The notes beneath the pieces are model-generated. The model worked only from the letters and a program-made list of their open reading frames with translations, searched no databases and had not been told where the DNA came from. From assembly GCA_903919215.1 (NCBI GenBank), contig CAIXHI010000107.1:1-34282 (forward strand): DNA of 34,282 nt, written 5' to 3'. The stretch comes from an uncultured Acidimicrobiaceae bacterium. Lineage in GTDB: Bacteria > Actinomycetota > Acidimicrobiia > Acidimicrobiales > Ilumatobacteraceae. A program made the position numbers and the translations under genes. How positions within the stretch are numbered: position 1 is the first letter of the stretch; every line of letters begins with the position of its first letter. Below, one piece after another: positions 8,855-15,863 of this stretch.

Positions 8855-8893
8855 GTCGTTCCGCTACACACAGCCTGTCGGACACGTGTCCGA
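8844..8893 (+). promoter_or_regulatory. Two perfect 16-bp palindromes before the substrate-binding protein gene
   Basis: ACGACTCATGAGTCGT (8844-8859, containing the permease stop) and TCGGACACGTGTCCGA (8878-8893) are both perfect dyads, 34 bp centre to centre. The SD of the lipoprotein gene follows at once. As RNA each folds into a 6-bp stem with a 4-nt loop. They could stabilise the 3' segment of the operon mRNA so that binding protein is made in excess, or act as paired protein-binding sites. Only the symmetry is seen; function is inferred. Confidence 0.55.
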
Positions 8894-8912
8894 AGGGGGA
8901 GGAAATCACACT

Positions 8913-10055
8913 ATGAGGAACCAACGGATCAAGGGCTTCGCCGCCGCCGTGCTGGCCTTGTCGCTCATCGCTGCGTGCAGCGACGACAAGAAGACCACCA
9001 GCACCTCGGCACCGGTCGCCTGCGCAACCACCACACCCGTCAAGCTGCAGCTGCAGTGGGTCACCCAGGCCCAGTTCGCCGGCTACTACGCCGCGCTCGA
9101 CCAGGGCTTCTACAAGGCACAGTGTCTCGAGGTCACGATCCTCGAGGGCGCAGTCGACATCACGCCCCAGACCGTGCTCGCCAACGGCGACGCGGACTTC
9201 GCTGTCTCGTGGGTCACCAAGGCTCTCGCCAGTCGTGAAGCCGGCGCGAACATCGTCGACATCGCCCAGGTCTTCCAGCGTTCGGGCACCTTGGCCGTGA
9301 GCTTCAAGGACAAGAACATCACGTCCGCCAAGGACTACGCGGGCAAGAAGATCGGTAACTGGGGCTACGGCAACGAGTTCGAAGTCTTCGCCGCGATGAC
9401 CAAGGCCGGTATCGACCCGGCGACGGTCGAGAACGTGGCACAGCAGTTCGACATGGTCGGTCTGCTCGAGGGCGACATCGATGCCGCTGAGGCGATGACC
9501 TACAACGAGTACGCACAGGTGCTCGAGGCCAAGAACCCCGCGACCGGCAAGCTCTACACCGCCGACGACCTCAACGTCATCTCGTACGAAGAGCAGGGTG
9601 TCGGCATGCTGCAGGACGCCATTTGGGCCGACGGTGCTCGTCTGTCTGATGCCACCTACAAGGACACCGCAGTGAAGTTCGTCGCTGCGTCGCTCCAGGG
9701 CTGGGCCTACTGCCGCGACAACGTCGATGCGTGCGCGAAGCTCGTCACCGACCAGGGTTCGGCCCTTGGCCTCACCCACCAGACCTGGCAGATGAATGAA
9801 GTCAACAAGCTGATCTGGCCGGCGGCCGACGGCGTTGGTTTCATCCAGCAGGCTGCTTGGGACCGCACCGCGGCCCTGGCCCAGGAGACCAAGAACCTCG
9901 AGGGCACCACCGTCCTCACCAAGGCTCCCACCGCCGATGCGTTCACCAACGACATCGTGACTGCCGCCTACGCGATCCTCAAGGGTCTCGGAGTCGACAT
10001 CAACGGCACGAGCTACAAGCCGGCCACCGTCACCCTCACTGAGGGCGGCGCCTGA
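8913..10055 (+). CDS. ABC transporter substrate-binding lipoprotein, NMT1/THI5-like
   Basis: 380 aa. The start at 8913 is set by a strong SD (GGGGGAGG, 8895-8902) and by a lipoprotein signal peptide beginning MRNQRIKGFA with lipobox LIAAC (Cys22). The longer frame from 8808 would hide this signal. The mature protein opens with VKLQLQWVTQAQFAGYYAAL, the classic start of the NMT1/THI5 group that binds hydroxymethylpyrimidine or other heterocycles and amines. A later block (AGKKIGNWGYGNEFEVF) fits the same fold. As the lipid-anchored receptor of this importer, it links the transport half of the locus to pyrimidine breakdown. A thiamine-precursor ligand is the main alternative. Confidence 0.88.
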   Translation: MRNQRIKGFAAAVLALSLIAACSDDKKTTSTSAPVACATTTPVKLQLQWVTQAQFAGYYAALDQGFYKAQCLEVTILEGAVDITPQTVLANGDADFAVSWVTKALASREAGANIVDIAQVFQRSGTLAVSFKDKNITSAKDYAGKKIGNWGYGNEFEVFAAMTKAGIDPATVENVAQQFDMVGLLEGDIDAAEAMTYNEYAQVLEAKNPATGKLYTADDLNVISYEEQGVGMLQDAIWADGARLSDATYKDTAVKFVAASLQGWAYCRDNVDACAKLVTDQGSALGLTHQTWQMNEVNKLIWPAADGVGFIQQAAWDRTAALAQETKNLEGTTVLTKAPTADAFTNDIVTAAYAILKGLGVDINGTSYKPATVTLTEGGA

Positions 10056-10078
10056 CCACCTCCGACCATTCGGACGAT

Positions 10079-10110
10079 GAGGGGCGGGTCGCTTCGGCGG
10101 CCCGCCCCTC
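10079..10110 (+). terminator. Strong UUCG-capped hairpin ending the pyrimidine/ABC operon
   Basis: GAGGGGCGGG (10079-10088) pairs perfectly with CCCGCCCCTC (10101-10110). The 12-nt interior itself pairs (TCGC/GCGG with one T-G wobble) around a TTCG tetraloop, giving a continuous 14-bp stem. It begins 23 nt after the lipoprotein stop. There is no T-run, so it may terminate in the actinobacterial style or protect the 3' end. The EamA gene begins only 13 nt later. Confidence 0.75.
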
Positions 10111-10123
10111 TCGCGTCGCGCTC

Positions 10124-10984
10124 ATGGTGAAGTTCGCACCGTGGGTGTTCGTGTTGTTGTGGAGCACCGGTTTCATCGTCGCCCGCTACGGCACCGATGA
10201 TGCCGGTCCGCTCACGTTCCTGGCCATCCGACTCGGCATCGCCGCCCTGATCCTGGCGGTCGTCGCCGCCGTCACTGGCGCACCGCGTCCTGCGCGCCCG
10301 CAACTCGGGTGGGCCGCCGTGGCCGGTCTGGGTATTCATGCGATCTATCTCGGCGGGGTGTTCCTCGCCATCAGTTGGGGTATGCCGTCGGGCGTCAGCG
10401 CCCTCATTGCCGGGTTGCACCCGGTGATCACGTCAGTCGTCGGTCGCTTTGTGCTGTCCGAACGCCTGCGGCGCGTGCAGTGGTTCGGCGTCGCGCTGGG
10501 TTTCGCCGGTGTGGTCGCAGTCGTTGTGGATCACTTCCTGGACAGCACAGCCGGACTGTCGGCTGGAGCGTTGCTGGCGTCATCGTGCAGTGTGCTCGGC
10601 ATGAGCGCTGGCACGCTCGCCCAGCGCCGCCGAGGCGGAAGGACCCCGTTGCTGTGGGGAACGGCAATGCAGTACCTCGCCGCAGCCACTGTTTTGGGAC
10701 TCGGGGCACTCGTGCACACGGACGAGGGATTCCATGTCACGGCTCGATCGATGTTTGCGCTGGCGTGGGCGATCTGTGTGCTGTCGTTCGCCGCCGTGCT
10801 GATCATGTTGTGGCTACTGCAGCGTGAGGCCGCCGCCCAGGTGAGCAGCCTGTTCTTCCTCACGCCCGCGTTGAGCACTGCCGAGGGTGCGATCCTCTTC
10901 GGTGAGCGGATGGGCCCGTTGGCGATGGTTGGTCTGGCGGTCGCGTTGGCGGGCGTCTCGCTCACGTTGCGGTCAGCGCGGTAG
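10124..10984 (+). CDS. EamA/DMT-superfamily transporter
   Basis: 286 aa integral membrane protein with about ten hydrophobic segments in two repeated EamA halves (about residues 5-130 and 145-284). MVKFAPWVFVLLWSTGFIVARYG is the usual DMT opening (only its first residues are needed to recognise it). Such proteins export amino acids or metabolites; the substrate is unknown. There is no SD and no -10 box at the leaderless distance, and the start lies only 13 nt past the strong hairpin. Expression may depend on read-through or on a promoter I cannot identify. Confidence 0.82.
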   Translation: MVKFAPWVFVLLWSTGFIVARYGTDDAGPLTFLAIRLGIAALILAVVAAVTGAPRPARPQLGWAAVAGLGIHAIYLGGVFLAISWGMPSGVSALIAGLHPVITSVVGRFVLSERLRRVQWFGVALGFAGVVAVVVDHFLDSTAGLSAGALLASSCSVLGMSAGTLAQRRRGGRTPLLWGTAMQYLAAATVLGLGALVHTDEGFHVTARSMFALAWAICVLSFAAVLIMLWLLQREAAAQVSSLFFLTPALSTAEGAILFGERMGPLAMVGLAVALAGVSLTLRSAR

Positions 10985-11035
10985 CGTGACTGAGCAGTCG
11001 GGCAATGACGTCCGACACGCAGCAGGAGGTGGCCA

Positions 11036-12934
11036 ATGACGGACACCCATTCACTCACCGATACAGAGCGTCAGGACCGACAGCCCGAGCAGATCTCGCA
11101 TGTCGTCGTCCGGTTCGCAGGTGACTCGGGTGACGGCATGCAACTCACCGGTGATCGGTTCACCTCGGTGAGTGCGTTGTTCGGTAATGACTTGTCGACC
11201 TTTCCCGACTACCCGGCCGAGATCCGCGCTCCAGCGGGCACGGTCAACGGTGTGTCGAGCTTTCAGGTCCACATCTCGGATCACGACATCACCACGCCGG
11301 GTGACGCGCCCAACGTGTTGGTCGTGATGAACCCTGCAGCGCTGAAGGCCGACCTGCATCGACTCGAGCAGAACGGTCTGCTGATCGTCAACAGCGATGC
11401 TTTCGAAACACGCGATCTGGAGAAGGCCGGTTACGACCACAACCCACTGCACGACGACTACCTGGCTGCGTATCGCGTGGTCGAGGTGCCGATGACGTCG
11501 TTGACGCAGTTGGCCACTGAACCCCTGGGCGTCAAGCCTCGCGATGCTGAGCGTTCGAAGAACTTCTTCGCGCTCGGCCTGGTCTCGTGGTTGTACTCGC
11601 GCCCCATCGAGCCCACGGTCGAGTGGATCGGTACACGGTTCAAGGATCTCGTCAAGGACTCCAACCTCGCCGCCTTGCGCGCCGGGTTCAACTTCGGTGA
11701 GACGAGCGAACTGTTCGATCATCCGTACCAGGTGAAGCCCGCCCAGTTGCCGCCCGGTGAGTACACCAACATCACCGGCAACGTGGCGCTCGCATGGGGT
11801 CTCATCGCCGCTGGCCAACTGGCCAAACTGCCGGTGTTCTTGGGCACGTACCCGATCACACCCGCCAGCGACATCCTCCACGAACTCTCCAAGCACAAGC
11901 ATTTCGGTGTGCGCACGGTGCAGGCCGAGGACGAGATCGCTGCCGCCGGTATGGCGCTGGGTGCCGCGTTCGCCGGTCACCTCGGGATCACCACCACCAG
12001 CGGTCCGGGTGTGGCGTTGAAGAGCGAGACCACCAGCCTGGCGGTATCGCTCGAGTTGCCGTTCGTGCTCGTCGACGTGCAGCGTGGCGGCCCGTCCACT
12101 GGTCTGCCCACCAAGACCGAAGCGGCCGATCTGAACATCGCAATGTTCGGCCGTCATGGTGAAGCGCCGTTGCCGATCGTGGCGGCCTACAGCCCGGCAC
12201 AGTGCTTCGATGCTGCCATCGAAGCGTGCCGCATCGCGCTGAAGTACCGCACACCGGTGATCTTGCTCAGCGACGGATATCTGGCCAACGGCAGCGAACC
12301 GTGGCTGCTGCCAGATCCAGCGACGCTGCCCGATATCTCGGTGCCCTTCCAGACCGCTACCAACCACGTAGCCGAGGACGGCACTGCGGAGTTCTGGCCG
12401 TACCTGCGCGATCCCGAGACGCTGGCCCGCCCGTGGGCGATCCCCGGCACACCTGGTCTGCAGCATCGTGTCGGTGGCATCGAGAAAGAAGACGGCACCG
12501 GCAACATCAGCTACTCGCCGGAGAACCACACCAAGATGGTGCACCTGCGTCAGGCGAAGATCGATGGCATCGCCAACGACATCCCGCTGGCCACGATCAC
12601 CGGCGACGCCGACGCCGAGGTCTGCTTGCTGGGCTGGGGTTCCACATGGGCGGCGATCGACGCTGCCGTGCAGCGCACGCGGCGAGCCGGAACCAAGGTC
12701 GCCTGGATCCACCTCACACACGTCAACCCGATGCCGCCGAACCTCGGAGGCCTGCTGAAAACGTTCAAGCACGTGCTCGTGCCGGAACTGAACCTCGGCC
12801 AGTTGTGCCGTCTGGTGCGGGCCGACTATCTCGTCGACGCCAAGGCGATCACCAAGGTGCAGGGTTTGCCGTTCACATCGGCCGAACTCGAGAACGCGAT
12901 TCAGGAAGCCCTCACGCAAGGAGCTGGGAAGTGA
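11036..12934 (+). CDS. korA: 2-oxoacid:ferredoxin oxidoreductase, fused gamma-alpha subunit (KorA)
   Basis: 632 aa, similar in length to the mycobacterial KorA protein. The N-terminal gamma domain starts near residue 20 (VVRFAGDSGDGMQLTGDRF). The alpha domain from about residue 240 has GTYPITPASDILHEL, followed by QAEDEIAAAGMALGAAFAG and TTTSGPGVALKSE. With KorB it decarboxylates a 2-oxoacid, probably 2-oxoglutarate, to the acyl-CoA and reduces ferredoxin in the cytoplasm. AGGAGG (11024-11029) is an excellent SD for ATG 11036. It overlaps korB by 4 nt. A substrate other than 2-oxoglutarate, such as pyruvate or a branched-chain oxoacid, is possible. Confidence 0.92.
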   Translation: MTDTHSLTDTERQDRQPEQISHVVVRFAGDSGDGMQLTGDRFTSVSALFGNDLSTFPDYPAEIRAPAGTVNGVSSFQVHISDHDITTPGDAPNVLVVMNPAALKADLHRLEQNGLLIVNSDAFETRDLEKAGYDHNPLHDDYLAAYRVVEVPMTSLTQLATEPLGVKPRDAERSKNFFALGLVSWLYSRPIEPTVEWIGTRFKDLVKDSNLAALRAGFNFGETSELFDHPYQVKPAQLPPGEYTNITGNVALAWGLIAAGQLAKLPVFLGTYPITPASDILHELSKHKHFGVRTVQAEDEIAAAGMALGAAFAGHLGITTTSGPGVALKSETTSLAVSLELPFVLVDVQRGGPSTGLPTKTEAADLNIAMFGRHGEAPLPIVAAYSPAQCFDAAIEACRIALKYRTPVILLSDGYLANGSEPWLLPDPATLPDISVPFQTATNHVAEDGTAEFWPYLRDPETLARPWAIPGTPGLQHRVGGIEKEDGTGNISYSPENHTKMVHLRQAKIDGIANDIPLATITGDADAEVCLLGWGSTWAAIDAAVQRTRRAGTKVAWIHLTHVNPMPPNLGGLLKTFKHVLVPELNLGQLCRLVRADYLVDAKAITKVQGLPFTSAELENAIQEALTQGAGK

Positions 12935-13956
12935 CCGATACTGCAGTTCCGTTGACCACGAAGAAGGACTGGGTCAGCGATCAGGAAGTTCGCTGGTGTC
13001 CCGGCTGCGGCGACTACGGCGTGATGCATGCCGTACAAGCGCTGATGCCCGAACTGGGGATCAACACCGAGAACACGGTGTTCATCAGCGGTATCGGCTG
13101 TTCCAGCCGTTTCCCGTACTACATGAACACCTACGGTATGCACTCCATCCATGGTCGTGCCCCGGCGGTGGCGACAGGTGTCGCCGTTGCTCGTCCCGAC
13201 CTCGATGTGTGGGTGGTCACCGGCGACGGCGACGCACTCTCGATCGGTGGCAACCACCTGATCCACGCGCTGCGGCGCAACGTGAACCTGACGATCCTGT
13301 TGTTCAACAACCGCATCTACGGCCTCACCAAGGGTCAGTACTCGCCCACCTCTGAGCAGGGCAAGGTCACCAAGAGCACTCCGTTCGGCAGTATCGATCA
13401 CCCGTTCAACCCGTTGTCGCTGGCGCTGGGTGCTGAGGCCTCGTTCGTCGCCCGCACACACGATCTCGACCGCAAGCACATGATGGCCACGTTCCGTGCA
13501 GCGCACGCGCACAAGGGTGCTTCGTTCGTCGAGATCTACCAGAACTGCAACGTGTTCAACGACGGCGCCTACGACGCGGTCACGGGCAAGCAGGCCCGTG
13601 CGGAGAACATGATCGACCTGGTGCACGGTCAACCGATCCGCTTCGGCGCCGAGGGGCACAAGGGTGTCATCATGGGCACCGACGGTCAGTTGCGCATCGT
13701 GGAAGTCGCTGAGGTCGGCGAGGCCGCGCTGCTGGTGCACGACGCGCAGCGTCACGATCCGGGTCTGGCGTTCGCGCTGGCCCGCCTCTCGCACGACGAC
13801 CACTCGCCCACACCGTTCGGTATCTTCCGCGATGTCGAACGCGGCGACTACGGCACGATGGTGGCCGATCAGGTGCTGGCCGCCTCGCAGAAGAAGGGCC
13901 CCGGCGATCTGGGCGCCCTACTGCGCAGCGGCGGTACGTGGCACGTCAGCGCCTGA
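12931..13956 (+). CDS. korB: 2-oxoacid:ferredoxin oxidoreductase beta subunit (KorB)
   Basis: 341 aa from GTG 12931, which overlaps the korA stop as GTGA and follows SD AAGGAG (12918-12923). The frame is open far upstream, but only from here is there a KorB N-terminus. The [4Fe-4S] cysteines are C23 and C26 (WCPGCGDYG), C57 (GIGCSSR) and C206 (YQNCNVF). The TPP/Mg motif is GDGDALSIGG at about 98-107, ending in NN at 126-127. It is the catalytic partner of KorA and passes electrons to ferredoxin. A small ferredoxin gene lies about 20 kb downstream at 33592. Confidence 0.93.
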   Translation: MTDTAVPLTTKKDWVSDQEVRWCPGCGDYGVMHAVQALMPELGINTENTVFISGIGCSSRFPYYMNTYGMHSIHGRAPAVATGVAVARPDLDVWVVTGDGDALSIGGNHLIHALRRNVNLTILLFNNRIYGLTKGQYSPTSEQGKVTKSTPFGSIDHPFNPLSLALGAEASFVARTHDLDRKHMMATFRAAHAHKGASFVEIYQNCNVFNDGAYDAVTGKQARAENMIDLVHGQPIRFGAEGHKGVIMGTDGQLRIVEVAEVGEAALLVHDAQRHDPGLAFALARLSHDDHSPTPFGIFRDVERGDYGTMVADQVLAASQKKGPGDLGALLRSGGTWHVSA

Positions 13957-13967
13957 CCGGCTCCGCA

Positions 13968-14684
13968 TTACGAACTGAAGAACGTCGAGAGGCCACCCGT
14001 GCCGACCCGGGTGGCCTCTTGCATCTCGAGGTCGCGGGCGACACGCGATGCTTCGAGGCGACCATGCGCTGCGAGGCGCTTGGTCGCTGCCAGCGCGACA
14101 GGTGGCCACTGGCTGATCTGCGCGGCCATCGCCAGCGCTTCGGCGAGCACCTGGCCGGGGGCGCTGACCCGTGCCACCAGACCGTTGCGCTGCGCCGTCT
14201 CGGCATCGATCCACTCGCCGGCGATCAGCATCAGGTTGGCGAACTGTGCATTGGTGCGCTCGGCGAGCAGGTAGCTGCTGCCGGCTTCCGGCGTGGTGCC
14301 CAGGGCGGCGAACGGGGTGCGGAACCGGGCCGCGGGGTCGGCCAGCACGACGTCGCAGTGCAGCAGCATCGTGGTACCGATGCCAACCGCCAGACCGTTC
14401 ACTGCGGCCAGCACCGGCTTGTCGATCGCGAACGCATCCAACATGCGCGTGAACTGAGCGCCGACGTCGTGGCCGCCGGTCTGCAGCGCCTTCAGGTCGG
14501 CGCCGGCCGAGAACGCCCTGCCAGTACCGGTGAGCACGATGACCCCGACGCCATCATCCGCATCGGCGGCCAGTAGCGCGTCGGCCAGCAGTCCGTAGTG
14601 CTGGGCGTCGAACGCGTTGAGGCTCTCGGGGCGGTCGAAGCGGAGTGCTTGGACGCGGTCGTGGTTCTCGGTGTGTACGGGCAC
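13968..14684 (-). CDS. Enoyl-CoA hydratase/isomerase family, probably delta3-delta2-enoyl-CoA isomerase type
   Basis: 238 aa from GTG 14684; TAATAC (14698-14693) is a -10 at near-leaderless distance. The frame extends upstream, but only over the end of the DUF2786 gene. Crotonase-fold features are the oxyanion-hole segment RAFSAGADLKAL (56-67) and NGLAVGIG (96-103). The active-site region reads FRTPFAALGTTPEAGSSYLL: only one acidic residue (E133) occupies the two classical hydratase Glu positions. That pattern resembles peroxisomal and mitochondrial enoyl-CoA isomerases rather than two-Glu hydratases, so it likely shifts double bonds in unsaturated acyl-CoAs. It lies convergent to korB and 11 nt downstream of the DUF2786 gene. 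Confidence 0.8.
   Translation of the reverse strand: MPVHTENHDRVQALRFDRPESLNAFDAQHYGLLADALLAADADDGVGVIVLTGTGRAFSAGADLKALQTGGHDVGAQFTRMLDAFAIDKPVLAAVNGLAVGIGTTMLLHCDVVLADPAARFRTPFAALGTTPEAGSSYLLAERTNAQFANLMLIAGEWIDAETAQRNGLVARVSAPGQVLAEALAMAAQISQWPPVALAATKRLAAHGRLEASRVARDLEMQEATRVGTGGLSTFFSS
13988..14019. terminator. Hairpin inside the 3' coding end of the convergent isomerase gene; candidate korAB terminator
   Basis: AGAGGCCACCCG (13988-13999) and CGGGTGGCCTCT (14008-14019) form a perfect 12-bp stem with an 8-nt loop, 31 nt past the korB stop. The stem encodes the codons for TRVGTGG near the C-terminus of the opposite-strand gene. It is followed by CTTGC rather than a T-run. Termination of korAB by a structure embedded in an opposing gene is inferred. 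Confidence 0.6.
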
Positions 14685-14695
14685 GGCGCCCAGTA

Positions 14696-15823
14696 TTACC
14701 CCTGCGTGAGCGCGGCTCCGGCTCCGATGTCGGCCCGGTCGCCAGCTGCCCGTCCGGCATGCCAACCGTGTGCGTTCAGTCGCCGTGCGGGCATCATCGT
14801 GACGTTGGGGAACGCCTCGGTGTAGGCGGACTCGACCGCCTCCTTGCGGTCGGCCAGGATCGGCACGAGTGCCGATCCGTACTGCTGCTGGGCCTCTGTG
14901 GCGACATGGTTGCGGGCTTCTTCCAATCGTTCAGCCACGCGGTCGGCGAAGGCGATGAGGAACGCGCGCTTGAACGACGGGGTGCTCAAGCGGCGGTCGC
15001 GCGCTGTTGCTTCGGAAATCGCTCGCGTCGCCTGCACCAGCAGCGAGGTGAACAGCAAGTCGGTGAGTTGCACATCCACCGGGAAGCCCATCACCGTCGA
15101 GAACCCGGCTTGCGGCGACCACACGCTGCGCACTCCGTTGACCTCGCCGATGGCGGACAGGAACGTGGCCTTCTCGTCGGCGTATGGGTTGTCGATGTGC
15201 ACGCGGCGGGATGTCACGCCGCGGTGCGTCGCTCCGACTTCCGAGGCCGCCAGCACGGCTGCGTCGATGGAGTGCTTGGTCATCAACTCTTGCGCCTTGG
15301 CCGTGAATGACTCGGCCTCGGCTTCGAACTCGGTGCCCTCCGCTTTGGCGAGCAGCGCGCGGATGACCTTCAACGCCTTGGCGTCGATCTCCCCCGTGTG
15401 ATTGACGGTTGGTGTGTGCCCCTTGTTGCTGGCAGGCCACTTCGACGGTGGTGGCAGCAGGTGCGACAAGCGGGGTAGCGAGCGCAGCAGCGTCAGTACT
15501 TCGCTGGCCTGCTCGTGCGCCTCGTCGGGGTGCACCTTCTCGGCCTTGGCCCATGTGGCCACCGGGTCGCTGACGCCGCCGGTGATCGTGCCGCGCTCGG
15601 GGTGCAGTACTCCCAGCTCGGTGAGTTGGTCGAGCCACTCCTCAGGCGCGCGTGCTGGCGCGTCGAAGCGTCGCGAGTGCGTGGCGAGGCATGTGGCGAC
15701 CAGCCGCGAGGCGCGCTGAGTAATGCCGCGTTTGACGGCGTGCACGAGATCTGCTGGCTGCCAGCCATGCTCGAGCAGCAGATCGATGCAGCGATGGAGT
15801 TCGGTGGTGGTGTCGTGGCTCAT
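14696..15823 (-). CDS. DUF2786-domain protein of unknown function
   Basis: 375 aa, probably cytoplasmic (no signal or membrane segment). The DUF2786 motif lies at about 147-187, with helix KALKVIRALLAKAEGTEFEA and then ESFTAKAQELMTKHSID. The N-terminal 120 residues are mostly helical and charged; the C-terminal half carries the segment often following DUF2786 and an Ala/Gly-rich tail. Start ATG 15823 has CACACT at the leaderless distance (first base exactly 12 nt upstream), though its first base deviates from TANNNT. The gene lies 40 bp after the aminotransferase gene on the same strand and 11 bp before the isomerase gene, so co-transcription is plausible. No function can be assigned. Confidence 0.8.
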   Translation of the reverse strand: MSHDTTTELHRCIDLLLEHGWQPADLVHAVKRGITQRASRLVATCLATHSRRFDAPARAPEEWLDQLTELGVLHPERGTITGGVSDPVATWAKAEKVHPDEAHEQASEVLTLLRSLPRLSHLLPPPSKWPASNKGHTPTVNHTGEIDAKALKVIRALLAKAEGTEFEAEAESFTAKAQELMTKHSIDAAVLAASEVGATHRGVTSRRVHIDNPYADEKATFLSAIGEVNGVRSVWSPQAGFSTVMGFPVDVQLTDLLFTSLLVQATRAISEATARDRRLSTPSFKRAFLIAFADRVAERLEEARNHVATEAQQQYGSALVPILADRKEAVESAYTEAFPNVTMMPARRLNAHGWHAGRAAGDRADIGAGAALTQG

Positions 15824-15863
15824 CGGCGCAGTGTGACCGAAGGGCGCGCGCTGGTTCTCGTGC

